NCBI GenBank assembly: GCA_028583685.1 | Contig: JAMXIF010001119.1 | Span: 2,974,021 to 3,038,020 of the forward strand | DNA from: Petaurus breviceps papuanus | Lineage: Eukaryota > Chordata > Mammalia > Diprotodontia > Petauridae | Length of the DNA: 64,000 bases | Direction of reading: 5' to 3' | The notes under the pieces: model-generated | The model's input: only the letters and a program-made list of their open reading frames with translations | Databases searched by the model: none | What the model was told of the DNA's origin: nothing | Made by a program: the position numbers and the translations under genes | Shown here: piece after piece, positions 23,326-34,942 of the stretch | Numbering within the stretch: the stretch's first letter is position 1 | Layout: each line of letters opens with the position of its first letter

Positions 23326-25404
23326 CAATTTTCAGTTTTGATTTTATGAATTAGCTAGTTTCTCATTCATTCATGCTATTAGATTGTGAAAGAATTATGC
23401 TAGTGCATTTAATTTTTGTGTGATTAAAAGTTATTCTAACATCTACTTTTAAGAATCTGAATTTTTATAGTATATAAAAAAAGCATTGCATATAGTAGAT
23501 AATAATATTTTGCTAAGCTAATATATTTTGGTCCCCTCATGTGTGCAAAATGCCATTCTCTATTAAAGTTTGATTTCTGGTCTCTCCCCCTACCCAAATC
23601 TCTTCTCTTGGGTATGGTTGTAGGAGAGGAGGTCATTTTGTGTAGCAGTGAGGGAGACTATCTGAAAATCACATTCTTTAACTAGGTAACTTCCTGGTTC
23701 TTTTTTGTTGTTTTTTTCACCCATTTTAAAAATATTTAGGTTATAAATAATATATAAAATATAAATAATAACTATAAATAAACAAATGGTAAATATAACT
23801 TATTAACCCAATGCAGGTTTGAGATACTGGTTTGTAAAATTTATTATAATACTAAATGCCATTCCTTTTTCACCTTCCTTCCTTGGCTTTGTAAATTAAT
23901 TTTATTTTCTGGGTTCATAGGATTTTTCTTGAAATGAAAAGGAATATTGACCAAATTCTCCAACTTATTTTATTTTCTACATCAAATGGCAAATTCCTCC
24001 CTAAATGGGGCTTTTTTTGTTAAATCAGTTTCCAGGGTAGGCAAGAGCCTGCATAAAAACCTTAAGTATCCAAATGAGATTTTTGAGATTATTCTTTACA
24101 GCTGACCAAGGCCTCACTAGGGCTGGATGTGGGTAATTATTCTACTTTTCGCATCCATTCCTATGGGGGAGGGGTGGCCTCCTCTCTGGCTGGGCACCTA
24201 CTAATGGTAGGTGGGTTAGGACATCTGGAAACCACCAATAAAATGGAAACTGTGGCTTTTTATACAGGATATGTCCCATCTCTGCCAATAATGTTTTACC
24301 AGGTTTCCTTCATTCCTAGCAGTTTTAGAGCTGTAATTGGTGAGAAAGTAAGTTAACTCCATTCTTGGATCTATGTTTGGGGATCTTTGATGTGTAGGTG
24401 GAGGCAGTGCTGTGTTCTGCTGATAAATGTTTAACCACCAGCTCCAAAAAAAAGTATACAGAACCCAATTTTGATCTTAATCTGCATTAACATTATCTCC
24501 ATCACATTTTTAAGTCTAGAAATCAACAAAATAATAAATCAATCCCTGATTTTTAGAGCTCACACTGAAAATTAGTCATTGGAGCTGGTAAGAGCAGGCT
24601 TCAGCATACCCCAGGATAGAGCCAAAACAGGAAATGGGGAGAATCATGCTCTCTCCATGGCTGACTTTAATTTACCAGGATAATTCACAGAGATAGAGCT
24701 ACCTGCTATTGTGGTTTGGCTGAATTCGAAGCCCAGAATTTTTTTCTGTACAAAGATGATTATTAGATCTTAAGTATTTTTTTTATGGCCCAACAAATAA
24801 CAAATGTGCCATTAAGTTTGTTCCCAGCTTGAATTTATAATTTAACTTTATTGAGCCAATGTCTAGACTCCAAAGTGCACTACAGTTATAGTAAATAGAC
24901 TAATATTGACTCAGGAATTTTTTTTCCCCCAATGCTTCATATATTGGAAGAAGGGTCTTGCACCTATGAGATGGCAGCAGACAATTATCAGGGGCTAGAA
25001 TAGACTCTAACATATTGTCATTTTATCTTTGAAGTGGGGTGAGGATGGAGAAGGTTCTGCATGGCAGAGGACAGAATAAGAAAGAAAAAGATAGTTCTCA
25101 TAACCTCTACTTAGGATCTCAACCCCTTTTCTCCAGAGGATATGAATTCTTAGACCCTTAGAACCTTTATCTGCTGACTTCTAAGAGGACCATTGAGTAC
25201 ATAATGAAGTATAGATTACTGGTGGAGTTATATCAGGAGCCTAAGTTTACCTTGAATTTAAATCAGCAAGCAATTTAAAAAATTTATTTCTGATCACTTA
25301 ATAAATGTATAGTAGTTCTTTACCTCACTATTGTATTGTTGCTATGCTGACACTAAATAACCGAGAAGTTATTTCTGTCTTTATAATAGGTTCTTATTGA
25401 TTTT
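23326..25404. other. Unassigned region, no gene seen
   Basis: About 2 kb with no recognised exon or named repeat. The part 24000-24700 is less AT-rich than its surroundings and could be an old element or a non-coding exon, but nothing in the sequence decides this. Confidence 0.4.
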
Positions 25405-26165
25405 TTTTAACATTTTAATTTTCCCTAGTTTTCTTTCCTTTATACCTCCCATCTAGAGAGGTATTCCATATAATGTAATATTTTTAAAGACAAAAAAAGA
25501 AAAAGAGGTAACAAATCAGCATAATTGATCAATAATATCAGGAAAAGTCTGAGAATGTATATAGTGGACCACATTTGTTGTGGTCTACTTCTGCTAGAGG
25601 GTGGGATAAAGATGTCTTCTCAAATTTGTTAATTCAAGCCTTGCTTGTTCTTTGTCATTATATTCAGTTTTGATTTTTGCGTGAGTGATTGGGCTTCTTT
25701 CCATTTTATGTTGTTGTAGTTGTGTTTATTGTTTTCTTGACTCTGCTTACTTGCTCTTGTATCAGTTAAGATAGAAAACTTCTCTATAGTCAACATAGTC
25801 ATTGTTTCTTATAGTACAGTAACATGCCATTTCATTCATATAGCACTGTTTGTTTAGCCATTCCCCAGTGGTTGGGCAACAACTTTTTTCCAGTGCATTG
25901 CTGTCACAAAAAGGTGTTTGTTGCTTACGGAGGCTTTCTTCCTATCCATGACTTACTTGAGGTATGAGCCTATTAATGGAATGTATGTGTTACAGGGTAT
26001 GAGTATTTTTAGTCAATTTATGTGTTTAATTTCAATTGTTTTCCAAAATGTTTTCAGAGATTAATAACTCCTCCAATGTACTAATGCACTAATGTACCTA
26101 TCTTCCTATTTAAGATTGACTATCTGAATGTTTTTCAAATATTAGTTGAATGTTTGACTAATAAT
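25405..26165 (-). repeat. L1 fragment next to the first PIK3CB coding exon
   Basis: Antisense L1 end: cttgactctgcttacttgct (25736 on), agtacagtaacatgccattt, tagccattccccagtggttg, and aattgttttccaaaatgttt near 26032. The L1-like sequence ends only some 35-60 bp before the splice acceptor at 26199. Confidence 0.7.
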
Positions 26166-26199
26166 TAATTTTGCTAAATCTTACTTATTTTTTCCTTAG

Positions 26200-26386
26200 G
26201 GCTCCTTGGTTATGAATGTGCTTCAGTTTTATAATGCCTCCTGCTATGGCAGACGTCCTTGACATTTGGGCTGTGGATTCTCAGATAGCATCAGATGGCT
26301 CCATTCCTGTGGATTTCTTATTGCCCACTGGGATCTATATCCAATTGGAAGTACCTCGGGAGGCCACTATTTCTAGTATTAAACAG
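26200..26386 (+). CDS. PIK3CB: PIK3CB coding exon 1 (start codon, adaptor-binding domain N-part)
   Basis: The exon begins after ttttttccttag and ends before gtatgt. The coding part 26216-26386 gives 57 residues, MCFSFIMPPAMADVLDIW at the start, ending REATISSIKQ. Human p110-beta begins the same way with Ile for Val at residue 14. I chose ATG 26216 to match the human start. The mouse protein, as I recall, starts at the second Met (26234 here), which has the better Kozak context, so either could be used. Residues from about 26 on open the ubiquitin-like adaptor-binding domain that grips the p85 inter-SH2 coiled coil. The first 16 exon bases are 5' UTR. Intron phase at the end is 0. Confidence 0.96.
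26212..26262 (+). promoter_or_regulatory. Out-of-frame upstream ORF overlapping the PIK3CB start
   Basis: An ATG four bases before the first PIK3CB ATG opens a 16-codon frame that ends in TGA at 26260-26262. It passes over both candidate in-frame starts (26216 and 26234). It has G at position -3, a fair context, while the ATG at 26216 has T at -3 and T at +4, a poor one. The ATG at 26234 has A at -3. Such an arrangement can lower translation or favour re-initiation; no effect is shown here. Confidence 0.6.
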
Positions 26387-26747
26387 GTATGTTAACAGAT
26401 GGTATTTAAAAAAAAAAATTATTCTGACTGTAACAAACACCCAAAAAAAGCATTTCATATTCATAGTAGAACAGAAAGGATTGTACTTGGAACTGTAGAT
26501 GTCTGTTATATATAGCTTGTTTGTCTTTTTAAGGTATATAATATATTCAGCCTGTGGCTTTCAGAACTATTTTGCTTATTTGTGCTACTTTCTGGGTTTC
26601 CTTCTGCATTAAAAAAAAATCATCTCAGTTGACCTTCTTATCTTTTACTTAATTTTTTTGGCTACTTTATTGAGTGCCCCTGTCCCTTTTCAAATTGGAG
26701 AAAAAAATACCCCCAAACTCCTTATAACAATTAAGAATAGTCAAGCA

Positions 26748-26912
26748 ATGGGGTGGCTAGATGACGCAGTGAATAGAGTACCAGCCCTGGAGTCAGGAGG
26801 ACCTGAGTTCAAATCCAGCCTCAGACACCTAACACTTACTAGCCATGTGACCTTGGGCAAGTCACTTAATTGCCCTGCACTCCCTGCTTCCAAAAAAAAA
26901 AAGGCAAAAAAA
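26748..26912 (+). repeat. Family A SINE
   Basis: Sense copy: ggggtggctagatgacgcag, ggagtcaggaggacctgagt, ccttgggcaagtcacttaat and an A-rich tail. The duplication aagaatagtcaagca (26733-26747) and aagaataatcaagca (26913-26927) differs at one base. Confidence 0.85.
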
Positions 26913-27008
26913 AAGAATAATCAAGCAAAACAAGTTCATAGCTTAGGTATGTTCCCAAATTCTATAACCAGGTACTAATTTTAGGACCTTTCTGCTGTGT
27001 TCATTTAT

Positions 27009-27340
27009 TGTTTAATTCAATTCAGTAAACATTTATTAAGTACCTCTGTGTCAGATACTGTGCTAAATTCTGGAGATACAAATAAGAAAATGAGACAGTT
27101 GTTGCCTTCAAAGAGCTTGCAATCTAAAGGAGGAAAACAACACAGAAAAGGAAACTGAAAAGCAGGGGAGAAGGGAAACTAGAGTATGTTATTCGATGGA
27201 GTGAACAGGAAGATTGTGAGCTCCATTATAAAGGAAGTCTTTGGGAAGACTTTTGGGAAGTTCTTCTAGCCCTCCACTTAGAGGTGAGACAAGGCTGAGG
27301 CTGAGTTGAGAAAGTGTTGAGTGTCAGAACCTAATTCATT
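27009..27340 (-). repeat. L2 LINE 3'-end fragment
   Basis: Antisense L2 3' end: attcagtaaacatttattaa, gtacctctgtgtcagatact, gtgctaaattctggagatac and caaagagcttgcaatctaaa. It fades into unassigned sequence to the right. Confidence 0.55.
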
Positions 27341-27394
27341 CTTTGTGGTGTTGAGATTTCAAGTGATAACATATTTTATTAAAGAGAGATGCTT

Positions 27395-27590
27395 TGGAAT
27401 GGCAGATGGAGAGTTGACCTTAAGACCAGGACAACCTGACACAAACTGACTATGTGACCCTAAAGAAGTAATTTCATCAGTGTGCTGGTCAACCTTTTAA
27501 GTCTATAAATTACAGAGAAGGTCCTGACCTTCATTGGTAGAAGGAGTTTCTTCATTTGGAAGTTCTTTATGCCAAGGAAATAACAGGTCT
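27395..27590 (+). repeat. MIR/CORE-like SINE remnant
   Basis: Weak but ordered SINE phrases: ttggaatggcagatggagag, gactatgtgaccctaaagaa, tttcttcatttggaagttct and ttatgccaaggaaataacag. The family is not certain. Confidence 0.4.
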
Positions 27591-27839
27591 AGTCATTATT
27601 TTCTATCTAATATATTGAAACTGATTAATAAAGAGTATAAAGGTAAATAAAAGTAAAACTGAATAAAACAAGAATATCTGAAATTAAAGGCTATAAATAG
27701 TGTGTAAACATGAGGGGAAAAGGAGAAAACTTCAGCTAAATGTCAGACTGATATTTATTCCAGTAAAATTGTTATTGAGCCCCTAGTATATAATATGCTC
27801 TCTACTCAGTTATATAATTGATACTATTAGGAAATAAGA

Positions 27840-28045
27840 GATTCATAGGGTTTAGGACTGGAGGTCACATTTAGGATCATCTGGAACAACCTCCTCTTTT
27901 TTCACATGAGACAAGATCATGAAGGTTGAGAGATTAACTTATGTTATTGAAGTGGTGATTAAGCAAAGCTGGGATTTTAATGGTTTTTCAGACTCCAGGA
28001 CCAATGTGTTCTATTTGCTATATCACACTGTTTTATATCATCCTA
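27840..28045 (-). repeat. MIR-type SINE remnant
   Basis: Phrases such as ggactggaggtcacatttag, acaacctcctcttttttcac and caaagctgggattttaatgg resemble a common mammalian MIR/MER5-like repeat, whose right end here is ctatatcacactg. Class and orientation are uncertain. Confidence 0.35.
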
Positions 28046-28384
28046 ACCCTTGAGAAATTTAGTGACAAAGCTAATAGAAAGGAGACAACTAGAAAATAAT
28101 ACAACATAACTTTGACCATGCTGAAATTGAATAGTAAAGATATTCTTATTAGAACAATGACCATCTCACACATGGAGGCATAACTATTACTGAATGATCC
28201 CAATTAAAAGTTGTTTGAAGTGATTAGTCACAGACCTCAATGATTGGAGAAATGTTAAGTACTCATGGGTAGATCAAATCAATATAATAAAAATGACAGT
28301 ACTTCCTAAATTAATTTATATATTTAGTGCTCTACATTTTTATTAAATGGCTGCTGATTTCTTAAATTTTGTTACTTTGAATAG
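28046..28384. other. Unassigned intronic DNA
   Basis: AT-rich; a fragment near 28245-28330 (taagtactcatgggtagatc) faintly recalls L1 ORF2 sense sequence. Nothing else is seen. Confidence 0.35.
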
Positions 28385-28497
28385 GTTTTTAGAGCCCAGG
28401 GTCACACATCTAATAAATGTCAAGTGTCTGAGACTGGACTCAGGTCCTCCTGACTCTAGGGCTGGTGCTCTATCCACAGCACCACCTAGCTGCCCCA
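28385..28497 (-). repeat. Family A SINE, 3'-truncated copy
   Basis: Minus-strand copy lacking its tail side: agggtcacacatctaataaa, ctcaggtcctcctgactcta and ccacctagctgcccc. Confidence 0.7.
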
Positions 28498-28740
28498 ATA
28501 TTGAATCTTAAGGGCGATGAAATAGCTTATTTTGGATATTAATGCATGAGTAGTGGATGCTTTTTTTTTTTCAGTTTATTATGCCTTTTGAAAATTATAG
28601 TACATAGTAATAAAAATATTTCATTTCAGATTCCATTTTTTTTCCATCTATTTTTAACCAAAAGCAGGTTTGAGGGCCTTTTTCCTCTTTCATTTACTTT
28701 ACATTCATCATATATGAAACTGAAAGAAAGGGATAAATCT

Positions 28741-31000
28741 GAGATGAGTCAACAGACATTTATTGAATATTTCCTACACCCTTAGGGAAATAGAAAGAAC
28801 AGTCTTTTATTAAGCACCTACTATGTGCCAGGCATTGTGCTTAGAACTTTACATGTATTAACTCATTTGATCTTCACAACGACTGAGGTAGGTGTTATTA
28901 TGATTTTCATTTACAGTTGAGAGAACTGAGGCAAAATATTAGTTAATGGACTTGCCCTGGTTTACACAGCTAGTGTTTAAAGCCAGAAGGCCAGAAAGAA
29001 AGGCAAAAAACACTGTCCCTGCTCCCAAAGACCTTACATTCTAATGGAAGAGACATGTAACTATATGCATACAGAATTCATAAGAAAGGGGTGCTGGGGA
29101 AGAAAGACCAGGATAATTTCTTGTAGAAATTAGATTTGAGTCTTGAAGTAGGTCACAGAGTCCACAGGGCAGTAATGAGGAGGGAGAGTATTCCAGGCAC
29201 AGAGTCCAGTGATGCAATGCTTTATAGGAGCATTTGCAGGTAGGACAGTATCACTATATTGTTTTTGCGAGACAGTAAAGTATAAGAAGTCTGGAAATAT
29301 ATTAAGAGCCAAATTGGTTAGGCCTCTACATTGCCAAACAGAGGACTTTATATTTGATCCCAGGGGGAATAGATAGCCACTGGAGATTATTGAGTAGGTG
29401 AAGTCACATTGTATATCTATGCTATAGGAAGTTTATGCTGGCATTTGGATGGAGGTTGAGTTGGAGTAGTAAAAGACTTGGGGTAGGGAGATCAACCAGA
29501 AGGCTAGTGCAATAGTCTAGGCATTAAGCAATCAGTGCCTACACTAGGGTGGTAACTGTGTGAGTAATAGAAGGAAAAAGGACATAAAGGAAAGATATTG
29601 TGAAAATAGAAATAATAAGACTTGACAACATAATGAATACATAGGTTTTGTATGAGATGACACAAAGGTTGTGAGTGTGAGTGACTGGGAGCATGATGAT
29701 GCCTTTGCCATTAGGAAATTAAAGAGGGGTAAGGGTATGGATAGAAAGTTAATGAGTTCCCATTTTGATATATTGTTTGAGAACTTTTCAGGCTCTCCAG
29801 TTTGAATTGTCCAAAAGGCAGTTGGTTAATGGGAGACTAAAGCTCAGGAGAGAGTTTAGGGCTAAATATATAGAGCTGGTAATCAAGTCACCTGCATAGG
29901 GATGATCATTGAATCCATGGAAGCTGATTAGAGAGGACAGAAGACAGGTCAGGGCAATCCCATGGGGGTAAGAGACTGACTATTAATAGGTGTGACCTAG
30001 ATGAATATCTAGGAAAGGAGACAGAAAAATTGGTTAGACAAGTAGGGGGACCAGGAGAAAGAGCAGACTCACAATAATTTAGAGAAGGGAAAATACCCAA
30101 GTAGGGAGAGACATCAACAGTATCCAGAGCAGCAAGTGGGTCAAGAAGGATGAGAACTGAGTAAAGGCCCTTAGATTTGGTCATTAATGGCTCATTGATA
30201 AGTTTGGAGAGAACAGTTTTAGTTGATTAATGAGGTCAGAAATCTGATTAAAGAGTGAGAGATGAAGAAATGATGACAACTAGTCTGTATAACTTTGTCA
30301 TACGTAAGGGACTAGAGACATGACAGATAGCAGGGGTGGACAGATCTAGTGTTTTTTTGTTTGACATGGGAGTTTCTTTGGTGTTTTTGTAGGTAGCAGG
30401 GAAAGAGTCAGTAGATAGATACTGAAGATTAGAGAGACAGTGGGTATGGTAGAAGGGTCAATCTGTTGGGGAAGATAGGAAGGGCTGACATCAGGGATAC
30501 TTGTAGATAGGTTTCCCTTGTCACAGAGAAAAGTTAACTCATAATTTGGAAAGGAGTGAAGGAGAAGATAGTGGGAGAAAAGGTTTTAGTGACATGAGAT
30601 GAGGAAGAGGGGAGAAGGAGCTCTCAATGACATCTGGTGATATTTGAAGCAAAATCCTCACCTGAAGGGGGGTTTGAGGAGAGAGGGTAATGTGTGGAAA
30701 AAGCTGTTGTGTCAAGTGGTATAGTGAATTTATCAGAGAGGTGTAAAAGGATGGTCTCACTTTAGTGAGGGCCAAGTTGACATAATGTAACATAAATTTG
30801 TAGTGGACTAGTTGGCAGAGTTTTGTGATTTTCTTCAACTCCATTCAGCAGCCGGAGGCTGTAATCCAAGCAACCTTAGTGCAAGCATTGATCAGTGATC
30901 AGAGACGGGGCCAAGCTAGGTTAGTGGTTTTGAGTAGATAGAAGATGTCAGATGAAAGAGATGTGTCAATATAAATTCAAAATTTGACAGTGGGTGAAAG
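28741..31000 (-). repeat. Long L2 LINE copy (3' end to linker before the RT)
   Basis: The best L2 copy here. Going leftwards on the minus strand it shows the linker before the reverse transcriptase (30750s: Y-V-N-L-A-L-T-K-V-R with F-Y-T-S-L-I-N-S), then V-L-I-L-L-D-P-L-A-A-L-D-T-V-D near 30135, which matches the RT motif LDLSAAFDTVDH with its Asp, then the antisense of the later RT blocks (29500-29900) and the 3' end motif acagacatttattgaatatt. A MIR is nested at 28808-28985. Many stops make it inactive. L2 stopped moving long ago in therians, so it is old. Confidence 0.75.
28808..28985 (-). repeat. MIR SINE nested at the L2 3' end
   Basis: Antisense MIR is clear: ttaagcacctactatgtgcc, ttacatgtattaactcattt, gatcttcacaacgactgagg, ttacagttgagagaactgag and gtttacacagctagt. 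Confidence 0.7.
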
Positions 31001-32277
31001 GAGCCAAGGATTCCAAAAATAATATAATTTCTTTTTTTAAACAAGATGTGCCTATTTGGGGATCAACAGGTTCTTCAAATTTAGAGGGCTAGAAGGCTTT
31101 AGATGGAGGTCATTTGGTCCAGTGGGGATTACAAATCCAGAACTCTTCTGTTATACCACACTGCCTATTTATTGAATTGTGGTGCTTATGACTTGAAAAA
31201 TTAAATCATTCTGCTATTTTTAAAATTTGCTATGTCTTACCTGATGAACATAAATATATAAATGTTGTAGTTAAAAAAATCATTGGCAGGAATTAGCCAA
31301 ATGAGATGGAGAATTGATTTTGTTGCTCTCAGTATCAAAATTTGAATCTTTTTTGGTAGCTTGTTACAGTAACCGGTGTCTTAGTGGCATCAGTTCTTTC
31401 ATAGTTGGAAGGAGAATAACTGGCTAAAACAGACGTCTATGAAAGAACTGAACCAAGTTTCTTTTTCTTGGTTTCTGGAATTGGCTCTTAGTTTTAAAAG
31501 AGATAATAAGATATCTTTCTCATTTTCTTGCCCTGTTAGGATCATTAGTCTATATCAATAACCTTAGCTTCTCCCTCCAATCATGAAAGGTGTAACTAAT
31601 TTGAAAATAAAGATATGTAATTTTATGTTTGTTTTGTTATACGTCAGTTTGCTATAACTTGATTTATGCATCCCTCTAAAACAAAATTGCGTAATTAAAA
31701 ACTGTAGGTCTTATGGGAAAATGCTGTTAAGGTCGCAGTGCACAAAAAGTTTGTCAGTGACATAAAAAAACAGGAACCTTTATAATGGTAGCACAGTTTT
31801 ATATGTGGTAAATTGTTAAGAAATATCTAATAAGAAATATCTAAATAATAGTAATATTAAGTACTACAATAAATCATGGCAAATTCCAGAGGCCTCTGAC
31901 TGCTGCTGCTCTGAGTATGAGGGAAGGGGCCTAGGTAGAAGGGGTACTGTATAGACAGCATTTCTGATCACAGCTCCTACTGTGCATTTCCTACTGTGTC
32001 GGGAGATATATGATAAATATGGCACTTTGCCTTTAAAAAGCCCTGAAGTTTGCTTGTGGAAATGGGCTTTGGAAGCATCACAGCTTGTGAGCTATTGGAA
32101 AGTGGTACAGATTTCTGCATTCTCGATGTTGCAGAGAAGAAGTTGTGTATATGCATACTCGAAATTCAAGTTATGCTCAAATTGTTCTTGCATTTATCAG
32201 TTTGGGGACAAATTTACATTTTCAAAACAAGTGTTGTAGCAGAACTGACTGTATGTTTGTCTAATTATTACTTGCAG
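31001..32277. other. Intron 1 end, mostly unassigned
   Basis: No further exon or confident repeat. A decayed piece at 31085-31165 ends cataccacactgccta-like and may be a MIR-class end. The frame of exon 2 is open leftwards to 32050 but lacks similarity to p110-beta there. Confidence 0.4.
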
Positions 32278-32503
32278 ATGCTATGGAAGCAAGCTCACAG
32301 TTATCCTATGTTTAATCTTCTTATGGAAATTGACTCTTATATGTTTGCATGTGTGAACCAAACTGCTGTTTATGAGGAGCTTGAAGATGAAACAAGAAGA
32401 CTCTGTGATGTCAGACCTTTTCTTCCAGTTCTCAAAGTAGTGACGAGAAATTGTGACCCGGGGGAAAAATTAGACTCCAAAATTGGAATTCTTATAGGAA
32501 AAG
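32278..32503 (+). CDS. PIK3CB: PIK3CB coding exon 2 (adaptor-binding domain, linker)
   Basis: Acceptor attacttgcag, donor gtaatg. It encodes residues 58-132 plus one base of codon 133: MLWKQAHSYPMFNLLMEID at the start, then the stretch with CVNQTAVYEELEDETRRLCD and PFLPVLKVV, finishing KLDSKIGILIGK. This completes the adaptor-binding domain and enters the linker to the GTPase-binding domain. The frame remains open into both flanking introns (32050-32700), so splice sites rather than stops define the exon. Ends in phase 1. Confidence 0.96.
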
Positions 32504-33046
32504 GTAATGTTTATCTTAGTGTTGAGGCTTTTGTTTGTTTTCCTTTTATGTGGGAAATGATTAATATCATAAATATGTGGAAAGGTATTCATTATATACA
32601 TACATATAAATATATATGCAGAGATACATGTAATATATGGGTGGTTTTTTTTTGTCAGGTAATTGTGAATAAACCTTTAGCGTCAATTCTTGTGAGGTAA
32701 TTATTATTACTTTACTAAACCTTTTTAGCTCTCTTTTTCTCAGCCAAAGATTCTTACTAATACTGATCTGATTTTAACACTAAATTGTATTCTAGTTTCT
32801 ATAGACTAATTAGGCAGAGTAATTGACAAATGGAAACACAGTGTACCTTATAGCTTTTTGTTCTGTATGGATGTGTACATAAATATCTCAAGTGATCAGT
32901 GGAATTGAGAAAGACTGCTCTTACAGAGGTGAGCATGGTCTAGAAGCTAAAAGAGGCTTCATGTTCTGAGCAGTATAGCGATTTAAAGATTAAAGCAATG
33001 TTGTGATTTAAACTCTTGAAACCGAGTAACTAGTAAAGACTTTTTT
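32504..33046. other. Intron 2 start, unassigned
   Basis: AT-rich, no repeat recognised. The exon 2 frame stays open to 32700. Confidence 0.4.
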
Positions 33047-33216
33047 GGGGTGGCTAGGTGGTACAGTGAATAGAGCACCAGCTCTGAAGTCAGGAGGCCC
33101 TGAGTTCAAATGTGGCCTCAGACACTTAACATAAAAACGAGCCATGTGACCTTGGGCAAGTCACTTAACTCCAATTGCCCTTAAAAAAGCAAAAAAAAAA
33201 CAAAACAAATTTTAAA
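33047..33216 (+). repeat. Family A SINE
   Basis: Sense copy: ggggtggctaggtggtacag, ccttgggcaagtcacttaac and an A-rich tail with caaaacaaa. Flanks aaagactttt (33035 on) and aaagacttaa (33218 on) are a short duplication. Confidence 0.8.
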
Positions 33217-33708
33217 AAAAGACTTAACTTTCCTAATGTTGTGGGAGGAGGGTCTGAAGTAGAAGCATAAAAGATATATTAGCTTGAACTAATTTTTAAT
33301 GTCCGAGACATTTTTCTCTGGAAAAGAGTTGCAAAAATAGAATAGATAATAATGCCTATATTGTTAGACTTGATTGATGTGTTTGGCTTTAATGATTTTT
33401 TTCCCTCTTTCTTTTCTTTTGTTACAAGGAATGATTCAATGGATAAGGAAGGGGTAAAAAGTATATTTGAATATTAAGGTGATATGCAAAACCAAAAGAT
33501 TAATTAAAAGTTTGTAAAAGAAATCTTTCTTGCTTTTGCAATCATGGCTTACCAGAATTTTCACTCTACCCAGAAAACTTAATCTTTTTTTCTTCTAAGC
33601 CATTTTATTTTTAAGTTTTATTGATGTCTTTTATTTTTCATATATCCCATTTGTTTCCCCTTAACTTCCCTTCCTACATTGAATTGTCTCCCATGACAAA
33701 GAGAACTA

Positions 33709-33826
33709 GTTAACCAAAAGTGTCACAATGATCGTGTATGCCACTGTATACCACATGCTGTCTTTGTGTTAACCAAAAGTGTCACAGTGATCGTGTATGC
33801 CACTGTATACCACATGCTGTCTTTGT
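33709..33826. repeat. 59-bp tandem duplication
   Basis: Two adjacent units, 33709-33767 and 33768-33826, are identical except for one base (caatg against cagtg). Each starts gttaaccaaaagtgtcac and ends catgctgtctttgt. Confidence 0.95.
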
Positions 33827-33923
33827 AAGTCTTTTATCCCTCTACTGAAAAATGGAGGTAGGTTTTAGCCTTTTCTCTTCAAGATTGAGATTAATCATTG
33901 CAATTTGTCAGAGTTCTGTTACT

Positions 33924-34081
33924 ACTTTTTTTTATTTTTTATTTTTGCATTTTGGAGGGCAATTGGGGTTAAAGTGACTTGCCCAAGGTCACACAGCTAG
34001 TTTTTGTGTCTGAGGCCGAATTTGAACTCAGTTTCTCCTGACTCCAGGGCCGGTGCTGTATTCACTACACCACCAAGTTAC
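33924..34081 (-). repeat. Family A SINE inside L1
   Basis: Minus-strand copy flanked by a perfect 10-bp duplication ttctgttact at 33914-33923 and 34082-34091. Confidence 0.85.
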
Positions 34082-34670
34082 TTCTGTTACTTCTTCTTAG
34101 TGTTGTTTTCACTTATTTTACTGAAGTTATTGTGTACATTGTACTTCTGGTTCTGCTTAATTCCTTCTGAATCAACTTAATGTAAGTTTTCTCAAGTTTC
34201 TATGTCAATTTAAATCTCTCATCCATTTTTTATATGCCTTAGTGGAGAAACATAGCCACCATTCGACTATTCATGGTAATGAAGAAGACCTGTGTTTTCT
34301 GCCTTAGAATGGATCATGAAAAAACTCATTTATATTTGACTTCTGTATATTGCGTTTATTCATTTAACATTGGATTTTCCTTACAAATTACATGTTTCTT
34401 AGTTAAATTTTAGAATCATTTTGAATTTTGGAATGACTGTTAATAGGTGGTAGCCTAAAGACTTATTGTGTGTGCTGGGAAAAGCTAGCCGAAGAGTAAT
34501 TAAGCAAATACGATGGAGAATTTGGAAGATTGGCCAATCCACTTTAAGACCTCAGTTAAAAAGATTCAATGATGCATCATATTCTCCTAATAGCCTCAAC
34601 AATTGATGTAGCCTCAGGCACATAAATCTAAAGACATAAAATTTAAACTTGGGTTTTTTAAAAAAAAAAT

Positions 34671-34823
34671 TTGTTTTGCTTTTTTTGGAGGGCATTTGGG
34701 GTTAAGTGACTTGTCCAAAGTCACATGGCTAGTAAGTGTGTCAAGTGTCTGAGGCCAGATTTGAACTTGGGTCCTCCTGACTCCAGGGCTGGTGCTCTAT
34801 TCACTGTGCCACCTAGCCACCCC
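34671..34823 (-). repeat. Family A SINE (left of a close pair)
   Basis: Minus-strand copy: gcatttggggttaagtgact, cttgggtcctcctgactcca and ccacctagccacccct. Only about 10 bases separate it from the next copy. Confidence 0.8.
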
Positions 34824-34834
34824 TAAAAATTTCT

Positions 34835-34940
34835 TTTCCTTTTTTTTTTTTTTTTGGAGGGGGGAGGGCAGGGCAATTGGGGTTAAGTGACTTGCCCAAG
34901 GTCACATGGCTAGTATTCACTGTACCACCTAGCCAGCCAC
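34835..34940 (-). repeat. Family A SINE with internal deletion
   Basis: The tail half (caattggggttaagtgactt through cacatggctag) is joined directly to tattcactgtaccacc, so the central 60 or so bases are missing. Confidence 0.75.
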
Positions 34941-34942
34941 CT

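Larger units (their letters stand above)
33600..34390 (-). repeat. L1 fragment, ORF2 end and 3' UTR
   Basis: Antisense L1: ttttattgatgtcttttatt, ggttctgcttaattccttct and a long A-poor stretch with decayed L1 phrases. It carries a 59-bp tandem duplication (33709-33826) and is split by a family A SINE (33924-34081). Confidence 0.65.

Noticed and set aside
1-26199. 5' non-coding exons or promoter of PIK3CB
   Set aside because: An upstream exon must exist, but no CpG island or conserved leader can be recognised here, so none is called.
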